From assembly GCA_016716335.1 (NCBI GenBank), contig JADJWN010000021.1, forward strand, positions 62,001 through 126,000: a DNA stretch of 64,000 nt, in the 5' to 3' direction. Of the stretch, positions 7,823 through 16,837 are shown piece after piece. The translations under genes and the position numbers were made by a program. Each line of letters starts with the position of its first letter. Position 1 is the stretch's first letter. Below the pieces are notes generated by a model. The model worked only from the letters and a program-made list of their open reading frames with translations. It made no database searches and was not told where the DNA came from. This stretch comes from Saprospiraceae bacterium (GTDB lineage Bacteria > Bacteroidota > Bacteroidia > Chitinophagales > Saprospiraceae).

Positions 7823-9862
7823 TTAGGGATTTGTACTGGATTTATCCACAAATTTAATCTCAGGTTCTGATTTATATTGTGTAGGTCTGGGCAAAATGGG
7901 TCTCCCTTCATATTCATTACCGGCTTTTCCTGTTTTACCACCTCTCGTAATCTCCATATATCTCGTTTTCTTCAGCCATGCGTCTGATCCTACTTCATTT
8001 TCATTCCATGTCATCATTGTCTTAAGCTCTTTGAGTCTGTTATTATTCCATATTTGATTGACTGATATTCCAAGCTTTTCAGCTAACGAAGTTAGGAAGG
8101 TATTTCTCAGATATTCTTTGTTAATTGATTCTGATTTCTTTTCATAGGCACTGAAATATCCAGTTTTGGAAGTATCAAAGATCTGAACATCGTCCACATT
8201 AATGGTGATTGAGCCAAGCCCAAGGGGTTTACCCAGACCTATTTTATGCGCTACATTCTCTTTATCTTTATCTTCAAATCCCGGTTCTAATGCGGTGATC
8301 AGTAAGCCCAATTCCAGATCTGACAGATTTTGAAACCATATCTTACCTTTGAAGGTAGCCCCTTCCATTATAGGTTTGATACGTGTGGTGTGGGATTTGG
8401 TTTTCAACTCAGTTTTATTTTGATACTTATAACTGTCTTTAGCTTTCCCCCATGGTTCATTCCAGGTGACATCATAGGAAAAATCTTTGCGATATTTTAT
8501 CAATAAATTATAAAAATTTTGATTTTCTTCTATAAAACTAGATTTTGTCTTGCGATGCCAGTATAATTTATTTCCTCTTATATTTTTGTCAGAATCCCAA
8601 TCATAAATTTTATTGGGATCATTTTGCTCAAGATAGTGTTGATAAGTGGTGGGTTTTGGTGATGCCAGGATTTTTAGAAGAAAATCTTTATCCAACTTGC
8701 ATTTTTCAGCCAGTAAATCTCCGAATTGAATTTTTGATGATATGTTTACGTCATTATTATTTTTAATAATACCAAATAAAGCTTCACAAATATCAATTTT
8801 ATCTTCCTTGTGGGCGGCAGGTAAGTGGTGAACTACAGCTTTACTGTAAGGTATCCTATGGAATTTAGCCGTCCCGATACTTTTTATGGTATTATCTTTA
8901 TTTAATTGATAAAAAACCGGATATTGGCCTCTTCTTTTTTTGTCAAATATATTTGGGTTTTTCTTAGCGGTCTTATCATTTAAGTAATCTAAATATACTC
9001 CATCCTCTAATGTTATCACATAAGAATGCTCTGTACTCACATCAAAAAACTCAAATTTGTTACATCCTTTTGTGCCAAGTTTGCCGGTAGTAAAAGTAAT
9101 TCTTCCATGTTCATTTTTTGGTGGTCTTATTTCATCTTGTTGCCATCGATCCGAATTACCAACATCATATTTACACTTATATATTTTATAATTCTTTTCT
9201 TTTTCATCGTAAGCTCTCATTCCTGCATGTATCTTATCCATGGTGATCAGAGAGCCTCTGAAATAAATATATCCTTTGTTATAAAATGACATTTTCGAAT
9301 AGCTCAATATCTCACACATCGTCCTGACCATCCCTCTGAAAGAAGATCCCGGTATTCCATACTCACCACCATAACCGAAATTTTCTTCCTTTTCGGAAAT
9401 CTGCCGTAAAAAGAGTGGTGTGAGATTGGATACCGATACTTTGATAAAGCCACTTTTTCGCTCTGCCTCATACTTATCGAATGGAGTAGTCTCCCCTTCA
9501 AAAAACACTTTATCGTTTACAGGTACGAAATTGTATGGGGCTCTGGCAAACTTATGGTTATTTCTTGCGATATGATCTTTTTTTATTTCCTTTTCTTTCA
9601 CTTCAATATTTTTTGAATTATCAATATGTATCCTTATATTTGATTTTTGCGGAACGCTCATCACAGCTTCAGATGATTGTCCATTATATTCAAGTTTTAT
9701 TACCATACCATTTGCATTGGTTTCATACAAAACCTCCTGATCTACCCATTCTGGATTTATATCAGTGAATGTTCCGGGCAAGTCCGCTCGTTTTGTACTT
9801 TGCCCCTTTTTATATTCTATCTGATACCAATCTCCTTTTTTTCTTAGAATGCCTTGCTTCAT
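7823..9862 (-). CDS. Large RAMP protein, TIGR03986-type Cas7-like
   Basis: 679 residues. The region PYNFVPV (109-115) and the block GYGGEYGIPGSSFRGMVR (about 164-181) match the large Cas7-like RAMP family TIGR03986, whose Cas7 fold carries insertions. A glycine-rich loop, GLGKPLGLGSI, near 544-554 is the RAMP C-terminal signature. In type III-D complexes such proteins act as one backbone subunit that binds crRNA. Its start is 2 nt past the Csx19-like stop, and the next gene follows after 3 nt. The reading frame is intact over its whole length. Which Asp residues would cut target RNA cannot be decided without alignment. Confidence 0.8.
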   Translation of the reverse strand: MKQGILRKKGDWYQIEYKKGQSTKRADLPGTFTDINPEWVDQEVLYETNANGMVIKLEYNGQSSEAVMSVPQKSNIRIHIDNSKNIEVKEKEIKKDHIARNNHKFARAPYNFVPVNDKVFFEGETTPFDKYEAERKSGFIKVSVSNLTPLFLRQISEKEENFGYGGEYGIPGSSFRGMVRTMCEILSYSKMSFYNKGYIYFRGSLITMDKIHAGMRAYDEKEKNYKIYKCKYDVGNSDRWQQDEIRPPKNEHGRITFTTGKLGTKGCNKFEFFDVSTEHSYVITLEDGVYLDYLNDKTAKKNPNIFDKKRRGQYPVFYQLNKDNTIKSIGTAKFHRIPYSKAVVHHLPAAHKEDKIDICEALFGIIKNNNDVNISSKIQFGDLLAEKCKLDKDFLLKILASPKPTTYQHYLEQNDPNKIYDWDSDKNIRGNKLYWHRKTKSSFIEENQNFYNLLIKYRKDFSYDVTWNEPWGKAKDSYKYQNKTELKTKSHTTRIKPIMEGATFKGKIWFQNLSDLELGLLITALEPGFEDKDKENVAHKIGLGKPLGLGSITINVDDVQIFDTSKTGYFSAYEKKSESINKEYLRNTFLTSLAEKLGISVNQIWNNNRLKELKTMMTWNENEVGSDAWLKKTRYMEITRGGKTGKAGNEYEGRPILPRPTQYKSEPEIKFVDKSSTNP

Positions 9863-9864
9863 TG

Positions 9865-10269
9865 CTACTCAATTTTAATATATCTCTGAATAGTGTATCC
9901 ATTATCATCCAGATATTGCCTTAATATGCAGACATGTCGATCTTTTTGCTCTGACGAAGATCTCAACTGGATTTTTTTATCAACATACTTCAAATCAACT
10001 CCATCCCCACTTTTGATAGTTCTTTGTTTTACGACACCCCCTACAGGAAAAATATAAATTTCCTCCTTATCATTAAATAGCCTGCATTCTATCAACAGAT
10101 CTTTTTCCATATCACTGTCCGCAAGCGTTGCTGCTTCTCCGGGAATGATTGCTTTATGCTTACCCACATAGGCTATGTTATAATTGCTTGTGTCCGGAAG
10201 CGACATATAGTCTTTGACTTCGATAGACACTTTTTCAGATTGGATGGTATAAATTTTATTGAGCCCCAT
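9865..10269 (-). CDS. Small Csx19-like (TIGR03984-type) protein
   Basis: 134 residues. The middle reads ECRLFNDKEEIYIFP and the end YLDDNGYTIQRYIKI, which recalls Csx19-type proteins (an acidic residue followed by RLF, an aromatic-rich strand, then an Arg-Tyr-rich end), although it is shorter than typical members. It overlaps the double-RAMP gene by 14 nt and lies directly before the TIGR03986-type gene, the usual neighbourhood of Csx19 in III-D loci. Csx19 has been found as a subunit of a III-D variant complex. The assignment rests mostly on context; otherwise it is a hypothetical cas-operon protein. Confidence 0.5.
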   Translation of the reverse strand: MGLNKIYTIQSEKVSIEVKDYMSLPDTSNYNIAYVGKHKAIIPGEAATLADSDMEKDLLIECRLFNDKEEIYIFPVGGVVKQRTIKSGDGVDLKYVDKKIQLRSSSEQKDRHVCILRQYLDDNGYTIQRYIKIE

Positions 10270-11629
10270 GTTGTATTATTTTTAAATCAAGAAATGCCTG
10301 GATGTATCCGTTAACCTTTGAGAGGTCATCTTCACTCCAGGTTCTATTGGTTTTAATATTGATATCATCCAGCGTTGCCTCTATGGCTTCAAATCTTCCC
10401 CTACCTATGGCTTTATCACCTCCTATAGGAAGCATCTCCGTCATGAGATCACGAGCCACAAGCAACAACAATCCCAAATGAATTGGCTCAGTAGGAATCC
10501 TCCACTCAATGTCCACATAAGTATCCGATTTTGGCCATACCGGCTCTGTAGCAAAAAGTGCCGATTCTATAGCTCCGCCGGTAAAACGATCTATAGCTAC
10601 CTGACTTTGTGAATTAATTTTATCATTATTATGTATCACCCCATCTGATGTCCAGAATTTTGATTTTGTCAATTCCGTTTTCTGTTTTTCTTCCTTGGCT
10701 CTGTTTCCAAAGATTTCATTGCACACTTTATGAGCGACATCTTCACCATGGATGGTATTAGCTATTCTGAAAGCATGATGCCTGACAGCTCCTTTCAGTG
10801 ATTTGGCGGATAAAATATATTCTCCATCAGACTTTAAAGACGCATCATCAGCGTTATCTGCTATTATTTCCCCACCACCTATAAAAAGTGGAGTTGTGGG
10901 TCTTAGTTGAAATTTGAATACAGATAAATTGTTGTTGTTCTTTAAATCAATGGATTCAACCTTATGGTCGAAAATGAACTGAGCAGGGTTGGTTATATAC
11001 TCAATATATTTTTCCTTTTGCAGAAGTCCGGTAGATGAAATGCACCCTTCTAATTGTAGCCTACCAAAACCAAAACTTGTCAATCCTCCCACCTGAAAAT
11101 ATCCGGATTTCAAGATAGATTGTACAATCTGTAATATTTTATCAATTTCCTCAGCATCGACTCCCTGCCTGAAAGTAATCTCCCCTGATAATGAGAATGC
11201 AGCACCAGGCTCAAGAATTTCATAGTCATATTTCCCCTGATCTACAGCCAGATTGGTTTTGGGATTAATTTTGACTCCATCCCTGATGTTGGTTTTAGAA
11301 TCAGCCTGGCATTTCAAATCATCCAGGATCAAATGTGCCTGCATCCCATATTTGCCTTGCCGGCCTGAATCCCCAAATAAATATTTATAGGCTATCGACT
11401 TCGTTAAATCCGGAAAATGAATTTCAAAGTATGATTTTAATGCTCCTGTGAAGGCTGTAGATGTTATAACCGGTTTACCTTGAATATCCCTGTAAATATC
11501 TGCATCAGAGTATTCATCCTGTCCATTGGACAAAGCCAAAGAGGAAACATTTTTCAAAGTTGCATTGAAAAAAAGTCTGCCTTTGATTTCGGGTTTTATG
11601 CTGATTTTATCTTTCGTCTGAGTTTCCAC
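10256..11629 (-). CDS. Double Cas7 (Cas7-2x) RAMP protein
   Basis: 457 residues with two Cas7/Csm3-like units in tandem. Unit one has GKPVITSTAFTGALKSYFE, AVDQGKYDYEI and a glycine-rich GGLTSFGFGRL near residue 205. Unit two has LSAKSLKGAVRHHAFR, VAIDRFTGGA and GGDKAIGRGRF near residue 413. The paired fold and the Asp-containing loops are as in backbone subunits that hold crRNA and cut target RNA every six nucleotides. It starts inside the 3' end of the Csx10-like gene (23 nt overlap). A fused double Cas7 is characteristic of III-D variant effectors. The domain duplication is clear in the sequence; the catalytic assignment is inferred. Confidence 0.85.
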   Translation of the reverse strand: METQTKDKISIKPEIKGRLFFNATLKNVSSLALSNGQDEYSDADIYRDIQGKPVITSTAFTGALKSYFEIHFPDLTKSIAYKYLFGDSGRQGKYGMQAHLILDDLKCQADSKTNIRDGVKINPKTNLAVDQGKYDYEILEPGAAFSLSGEITFRQGVDAEEIDKILQIVQSILKSGYFQVGGLTSFGFGRLQLEGCISSTGLLQKEKYIEYITNPAQFIFDHKVESIDLKNNNNLSVFKFQLRPTTPLFIGGGEIIADNADDASLKSDGEYILSAKSLKGAVRHHAFRIANTIHGEDVAHKVCNEIFGNRAKEEKQKTELTKSKFWTSDGVIHNNDKINSQSQVAIDRFTGGAIESALFATEPVWPKSDTYVDIEWRIPTEPIHLGLLLLVARDLMTEMLPIGGDKAIGRGRFEAIEATLDDINIKTNRTWSEDDLSKVNGYIQAFLDLKIIQHGAQ

Positions 11630-13166
11630 GATTTTTTATTTTGCAGTTATTAAAATATGTTGTCCAATAAGCTATTTTAGCTTCTAAGTTTGAATAATCT
11701 TTTACAGAATTACATAGTGAAACTGTTAATGCATTTCTAAAGTTAATTTTAAAATTATCCGGTTCTTTTTTTCTCATTTGGACAAAATCATCACTTCCTA
11801 AATTAAATTTATCTGTCAGGGTTTCAATGATTTTGTTTGAAAATCTATTTTTATCAATATAATCCTCTGCTATATTCTTTACTCTTTCTTCAAAACTTGC
11901 GGATTTGATCGCTTGTACATCTTTCATAAAAGCTATCATGAGCATGGTAGTATTTTTATGAAGTTTATGTTCAGGTGCCTTAGATTTAGCTTTAGCAATT
12001 TCACGCTGAATATCAATATATTTACTCAATGTACTACTCGCATTGTCCACACCCAATTTATCTTTTTTATCATTTTCCTTGTCATCTTTCTTTCCTGATT
12101 CAATCAATTTTTTAAGATTATCTACTTTAGTTTTATCTGTTATTGACTCCACAATGTATTTTCCAAAACCTTCGTGGGTAAACTCGCCAATAGATTTATT
12201 TTTAATTTTCCCATACTGTTCTTTCGATACTTTTACGGATGATCCTGGAGCAATAGCCAAAATCTCAGGAAATTGCATTTTTATGGCACCTTGATATACC
12301 TGTACTTTAGTGGTACGAAGGCGGGCATCCACAGGATTTATTTGTATATTATTATTTAATGCAGCTGATAAGCCATCAAGGGAGGGAAAAAATTCTCCAT
12401 TGTCATTCCTGAGTATCACCGGACTTACAAATGTCAAAATCATATCTCCCTCGGGCTCCGGTGCTTTTTTGAAAAGGGTACCTTTAAATTCTTCTATCGA
12501 TACATGTCCTAAAGCTGTGGATTTAGACTTGCCCAATTTCAATAATTCTTTATTTCCAAGAAGTTTCCGTATCGAGGCCACATCTTCATCTGATCCTTCA
12601 ATCTTAAATACAAATTCCTGATCTTTCTGAAGATTTTCATAGTAATAAATACCTTCCCCCTGATTACTTCCTTTAATACGTGAATGGTAATCTTCTTTCA
12701 GGTTTTGTCTTACCTTGTTTCTCGAATTATGAAACTCCAAAACAGTAGCCACTGATGCTTTTTTCTTAGCGTCAGAAGAAACAATACCTCCAATGGCTTT
12801 CCAATTTCCGGATGCCTTCGCAGGAGAATAATCATTGACTACAACAGTATTTTTCTTATCTTTGACCCAATGACTACCTAATGAAAAACAAGGAGTACCG
12901 TCCTTCACAGGATAGGCATCACTAAATTTTACCGCCCCTGATAAAAATAATTTTTTGAATTCTTTATCTTCATGTGCATTAACAATTTTATGGGTTTTAA
13001 TGTATACGTCTGCAAGCATACCCAGTATTTTCCTTCCTGAAATTATTTTTTCGCTTGCTACGGTATTGCTATCTGCCCCTGAAGTTGGAAGCAGTGCGGG
13101 AGTAAGCAACTTCATGACAAATTTATTTCCTTCGAGCTCTTTAACCTCCAGCAGTATCTTTGCCAT
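11607..13166 (-). CDS. Csx10-like (Cas5-group) RAMP with helical C-terminal extension
   Basis: About 519 residues from the ATG at 13166; a TTG at 13172 is possible but the ATG fits better. The front half matches Csx10-type RAMPs: LLTPALLPTSG near the start, IYYYENLQKDQEFVFKIEG, and the glycine-containing LGKSKSTALGHV near residue 220. A Lys/Asp-rich linker at about 360-380 (KDDKENDKKDK) leads to roughly 140 residues that look wholly helical (IDIQREIAKAKSK, MLMIAFMKDVQAIKSASFEERV). No separate Cas11 small-subunit gene exists in the operon, so the tail may be a fused Cas11. It overlaps the Cas7-like gene by 26 nt and the Cas7-2x gene by 23 nt. Expected role: caps the crRNA 5' handle in the effector complex. 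Confidence 0.75.
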   Translation of the reverse strand: MAKILLEVKELEGNKFVMKLLTPALLPTSGADSNTVASEKIISGRKILGMLADVYIKTHKIVNAHEDKEFKKLFLSGAVKFSDAYPVKDGTPCFSLGSHWVKDKKNTVVVNDYSPAKASGNWKAIGGIVSSDAKKKASVATVLEFHNSRNKVRQNLKEDYHSRIKGSNQGEGIYYYENLQKDQEFVFKIEGSDEDVASIRKLLGNKELLKLGKSKSTALGHVSIEEFKGTLFKKAPEPEGDMILTFVSPVILRNDNGEFFPSLDGLSAALNNNIQINPVDARLRTTKVQVYQGAIKMQFPEILAIAPGSSVKVSKEQYGKIKNKSIGEFTHEGFGKYIVESITDKTKVDNLKKLIESGKKDDKENDKKDKLGVDNASSTLSKYIDIQREIAKAKSKAPEHKLHKNTTMLMIAFMKDVQAIKSASFEERVKNIAEDYIDKNRFSNKIIETLTDKFNLGSDDFVQMRKKEPDNFKINFRNALTVSLCNSVKDYSNLEAKIAYWTTYFNNCKIKNRGNSDER

Positions 13167-13744
13167 CCTCAAGGGTACATTTTATATTGCCAAATCCTCT
13201 GTTTCTATTAGCCCCTACTCTCCTGAGATTATGGCAAGCGTTCTTTAAAGCTCAACATGATTATCATTTTCAAGTACAGCAGGCACATGAAATACCAAAC
13301 CTGGTTTTAACACCCTTAATGTTCTCAAACTTCCATCTTTAGCGACTCCATTTTGCATTGCAGTTTGATGGCGTATCAGTGTGAAATATGAGAGCACTTC
13401 TTCAGGTATAAAATCAAATTTTTTGATATCATCCTGATATTTCATAAGTCCGCAAGGTCACCATTCATTAAACTCAATATTCCATTATTACCGTCGCCCT
13501 CTGTGCCAAACATTATATTGATCGGATCATCTTTATCTCCAGGATTCCAATTATGTCCGAGAATTTCCTGAATCTCAATAGCACTTTCCTTTAAAAGCCC
13601 CTTTATAGTTTTGGCGGGAATATAGGGCATTCCATTATTATAATGGGTAGTGATACTATCCACAGCGGCACCTCCTCCGGCACTGGCAAAAAGGGTGTCT
13701 GACAGCGTTTCTATCTTAAGTACATAATTTTTCATCAGCTTCAA
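13141..13744 (-). CDS. Cas7-like RAMP (two frameshifts)
   Basis: Three frame pieces read as one RAMP of about 200 residues. The first piece (from 13744) has ETLSDTLFASAGGGAAVDS and PYIPAKTIKGLLKESA, the standard RAMP opening. A one-base shift at 13437-13445 leads to RHQTAMQNGVAKDGSLRTLR, a typical mid-RAMP block. A second shift at the AAA run 13247-13249 gives NACHNLRRVGANRNRGFGNI, the glycine-rich RAMP end, stopping at 13141. The order and spacing of all three blocks are as in an intact protein, so the shifts are probably one-base losses rather than separate genes. It overlaps cas10 by 4 nt and the Csx10-like gene by 26 nt. Role: crRNA-binding backbone subunit. Confidence 0.7.
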
Positions 13745-15372
13745 TTGTTTAAATAGGCTTTGTTGTAAAAATCTACCAATTCTATGGCGTCAAATGTCAT
13801 GGCCTTTTGTTCACATGGATTCCATGTCCCAATATTTTTCAAACGGCTTTTTACTGTTGGCCAAATTTCATTTATATTACCATTGACCAATGCATTTCGC
13901 ACTTCGATCAATTTATTTCTCGGAACTTTGGGTTTGTCATTATCTTTATCAGAAAATAAAGAAATCAATTTCTCCAGTTTATCTATTGATTTTTCATCAT
14001 CCTTTGCTAAAGCGAAATAATTATTGTATAATTCAGTTCTGGCATATTTTTTCTTCAAATCTTCCAAAGATGTTCCTGTTCCATATCCGGCAATCATAAA
14101 AGATAGATAATTACCATCTTTAATTCTTGATGCTGTTTTAGCTTCTTTGATCAATTCTTCACTCAGCTGATATCCTCGGTAAAAAGGATACTTTTGCTTG
14201 ATAATCGCTACTCCTGCACAGGCGTAAACTCCATCCTCCAAAATTCTTTTTTGATTTCCAATCTCCGAAAACTTCTGTAAGAATAGTTTGGCCAAAGGCA
14301 CCCCCAGGCTGCCCTCACATACAAATGTGATATCATCACCCCCTGTTATTATTGGGCGAATTGGCAGGTGAAGTTTATAGCTTTTTACAGAGTTTGATCT
14401 TTCTTTTTTATCCTGCGTAATTTTAAGTTGCAAATCACCTATACTGAATGAATACTTTTCATGTTTCATTAAATTTTTGAGAGCTTTTTCTTGCCCCTCT
14501 TCTAGTACTAATCCATCTTTTGTATCTATTACTTCATTAATCTTAGCAATGATGCCTTCTTGTATAGTTGCTTTCAAAGCTTGAGTCCCTATGGATCTTA
14601 CATTCAATGATAAATTTTGAGTTTTAGTTAAATCCTCTGCATCAATGAAAGCATTTCCCAGATTATTACCATCTATATGAACAATGGCTATGTAAGATTT
14701 CTCATCCTTTTCTGAAAAATCTTCAAATTCCAGTGGAAATGTGAACAGTTCTCTTTGATCAGCTGTCAGTAAGTCTTCTTCGTGTTTTCTATTGGCTTCG
14801 TGTTCTTTCTCTCCATATTGTATTTTAGCATACACTTCATCAGAAATCCATTTGGTTTCCTCTCCATCCTTCCATTCGCAAAGAGCTACGTCACCCGAGA
14901 TCGCACATTTATTAAAAAAACCATGATTAAATGTCTTATTAACAAAAGGCTGGTTTGTGCGATTTATATTCAATTGCTCTGCTAAATCACTATTCAACTT
15001 TTTATAGTCATTGCATTCTTCCACTATCCCGGTGTACACCTCAAGACCAGGAAAATACTCCAATACTTTTTGCTTAATATTTTGCTCGATAGACTTTAAA
15101 TGTTCTAATTGGCCATATAGTACTGCATTTCCACCGCCTATATAGCCAATTTTAAAATCTTTCGAATTGGTTATCAATTCATTTGTTGATAAAGATTGAT
15201 GCCAATTATCTATAATACTACCAGCGCTTTCTATATTCTTACAGGCAAGTTTCAGCAAATCCTTAAATAAAAGATGTTCAATGATGTAGCTTGCCCCTAA
15301 ATTGACTTTCAGCTTATTACTTGAAAAAATATACTTTTGTATTCCTGCAGTTTCTATTTTTAATATATGCAT
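13741..15372 (-). CDS. cas10: Cas10, short form with intact GGDD and no HD domain
   Basis: 543 residues starting with MHILKIETAGIQKYIFSS, a palm-type opening with no HD nuclease before it. The second palm has HIDGNNLGNAF (233-243) and ITGGDDITF with GGDD at 344-347, the catalytic motif for cyclic oligoadenylate synthesis. FYRGYQLSEELIKEAK follows, as in other Cas10 proteins, then a helical C-terminal domain. Two cysteines (C156, C165) might bind metal. Because HD is absent but GGDD is present, the complex should signal through cyclic oligoadenylate rather than cut DNA itself. That fits the Can2-like and Csx2-like genes downstream. The frame is intact. The start is 45 nt after the secreted nuclease-like gene. 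Confidence 0.9.
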   Translation of the reverse strand: MHILKIETAGIQKYIFSSNKLKVNLGASYIIEHLLFKDLLKLACKNIESAGSIIDNWHQSLSTNELITNSKDFKIGYIGGGNAVLYGQLEHLKSIEQNIKQKVLEYFPGLEVYTGIVEECNDYKKLNSDLAEQLNINRTNQPFVNKTFNHGFFNKCAISGDVALCEWKDGEETKWISDEVYAKIQYGEKEHEANRKHEEDLLTADQRELFTFPLEFEDFSEKDEKSYIAIVHIDGNNLGNAFIDAEDLTKTQNLSLNVRSIGTQALKATIQEGIIAKINEVIDTKDGLVLEEGQEKALKNLMKHEKYSFSIGDLQLKITQDKKERSNSVKSYKLHLPIRPIITGGDDITFVCEGSLGVPLAKLFLQKFSEIGNQKRILEDGVYACAGVAIIKQKYPFYRGYQLSEELIKEAKTASRIKDGNYLSFMIAGYGTGTSLEDLKKKYARTELYNNYFALAKDDEKSIDKLEKLISLFSDKDNDKPKVPRNKLIEVRNALVNGNINEIWPTVKSRLKNIGTWNPCEQKAMTFDAIELVDFYNKAYLNN

Positions 15373-15417
15373 AAAGTTTTGTTTTAATTTTCAGTTATAT
15401 TTTTAAATCCCCCTGAC

Positions 15418-15993
15418 TCACCCTCCGCACCTCCTGCAGGCCCTCCCCTCCTCTGCGGTGGCAGGCACACAATTCCGGCAGTTGAAGTCACCACAGTTGC
15501 TGTTATGCCTGATACCACTCCTCCGGTTGATGACATACCTTAACGGTGCTGCTTCACCCTCCGGACCTGGCGGTGGCTTAATTTCAGGTCTTGGAAGTCT
15601 TTTCTCACCGTCAAAATCCATATTATCTGTCCGGAGGTACCAGGTTTTTACCTTGCCTTCCATTCCGGCATAATTAAGTGCTGTATTAAGCCGGATAAAA
15701 TTCCGGTATTCTTTTTCATTTTCGAGGAGCAGGACGATGCCCGGTGTTTTGTTGGTCTGAAGACCGTACCAGATAGCTTGTCCGATACTGTGTTTCCAGT
15801 TTTTAGCCCATTCTATTTCGATAGCATATTCTTCCGTGAGGATATCTACCCTGCCATTATCTACCATGTATTCAATCTGACCTCTGAACACTTCATTATT
15901 GAGGAGCAACTGGTAGGGCTTTTCTTTTCCTTGCCCATACAATGCCATCAGGCCATACCATATCCATACAATGCTTAATACCAGTTTTCTCAT
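15418..15993 (-). CDS. Secreted PD-(D/E)xK-like protein with Cys-rich tail, inside the cas operon
   Basis: 191 residues. Residues 1-20 form a Sec signal peptide ending ALYGQ. The next block has E41, then GRVDILTEEYAIEIEWAKNW with D50, E59 and E61, followed by SIGQAIWYGLQTNKTPGIVLL. This is the pattern of a PD-(D/E)xK nuclease-like fold (E, D, E-x-E, then a conserved IGQA helix), though the classical final Lys is replaced by E61. A Pro-rich linker leads to a tail with H163, C167, C172, C175, C186 and C189, ending CRRCGG, suggestive of a zinc site. Its ATG overlaps the Cas6 stop (ATGA-type), so it is translationally linked to cas6. Export of a nuclease-like protein from a cas operon is unusual. 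It could also be non-catalytic. Confidence 0.7.
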   Translation of the reverse strand: MRKLVLSIVWIWYGLMALYGQGKEKPYQLLLNNEVFRGQIEYMVDNGRVDILTEEYAIEIEWAKNWKHSIGQAIWYGLQTNKTPGIVLLLENEKEYRNFIRLNTALNYAGMEGKVKTWYLRTDNMDFDGEKRLPRPEIKPPPGPEGEAAPLRYVINRRSGIRHNSNCGDFNCRNCVPATAEEGRACRRCGG

Positions 15994-16698
15994 CTTTCTC
16001 TTTTCGCAGATTCCTGAAATATCCCGTTTTCTCCCAATTTCTTGATAATACCGAATCCTACACTTACTCCTTTGCCAAGTCCCACATGATTGGGTATAGA
16101 AAGATTGCAGCTGAAATTAAGGCAAAACGTAAGGTGGAAAATGTTCTTATACTCAATATAATTCTCGCTTTTAAGCTCTTTGATTTTTACTTTAAGCGGC
16201 ACCGGTTCAGCGGCATTCATTGCTTCCATAAATATACGGATATGCTTCTCCAGCAATTCCTGAAGAAAAATCAGCCGCTCCGGAAGGCTATCCATCTTCT
16301 GATAGGTCATGAAGTTTTCCTGATTGAGTGCCATCCAGTTGTGAATATTATAGATGAAATCATGGTCCCAGGTCTGAATGCGTTCATACTTGAGCCGGAC
16401 ATCTTCTATTTCGTATCTGATACTATCACTTCCGATGCGAAAATCAAAAGTCTTTTGTCTGAGGAGATAGTGTATATCCTCCGTAGCTTTCATTCAGACA
16501 TACCAGACTCGCTTTTTTATCCGTCACTTTATACTGTATGAGAGGATAGCGATAGATGTATTGCTGATCATCAAGATGATTGTGAAAGAGGTCGGACTCT
16601 CGCTTACTTTTCTCAATTACAGCGGCCCTGAATTTGGGTATATCGTAGGACTGAATCGGTTCGGAAAATATGATGTGTAAGTACCTTGTTTTCGTCAT
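15990..16698 (-). CDS. cas6: Cas6-like crRNA endonuclease (frameshifted)
   Basis: Two frames form one protein of about 235 residues. The first (from 16698) has RYLHIIFSEPIQSYDIPKFR and YIYRYPLIQYKVTDKKASLV, a Cas6b-type N-terminal ferredoxin half. Around 16486-16493 the frame changes, and the second gives TEDIHYLLRQKTFDFRI up to NHVGLGKGVSVGFGII, the Cas6 glycine-rich signature. The second frame's own ATG lies inside the first frame, so two overlapping genes are conceivable, but each would be half a fold. Here the data need one base too many or two too few, unlike most other shifts in the window. Cas6 would process the precursor crRNA. It is the first gene of the operon. Confidence 0.7.
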
Positions 16699-16738
16699 GT
16701 AGTTTGGACACTTTGGGTTCTGAAATGCAATTCGAAAA

Positions 16739-16755
16739 TGTAAATAAAATTTACA
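16739..16755. promoter_or_regulatory. Perfect inverted repeat TGTAAAT-3-ATTTACA upstream of cas6
   Basis: Arms of 7 bases (16739-16745 and 16749-16755) match exactly, 41 nt before the cas6 start and between it and the possible promoter box at 16776. The size suits a dimeric regulator site. A related weaker dyad lies at 16838-16853. The regulator is unknown. Confidence 0.45.
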
Positions 16756-16775
16756 ATTTGTTAATGAATGGCAAA

Positions 16776-16783
16776 CAACATGC
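16776..16783 (-). promoter_or_regulatory. Possible -7 box for the cas operon
   Basis: Read on the minus strand this is TATCTTTG, a full match to the Bacteroidota TAnnTTTG box, 77 nt upstream of the cas6 ATG. No good TTG -33 element stands at the expected distance, so support is moderate. Confidence 0.35.
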
Positions 16784-16837
16784 CAAAGATAGCATTATTG
16801 ATGCAATCTTTTTGCGTCATTGACAAATATTTAAAAA

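Noticed and set aside
15990..16698. Two separate overlapping genes instead of one Cas6
   Set aside because: Each piece holds only one half of the Cas6 fold and the blocks join in the expected order, so one frameshifted gene is simpler.
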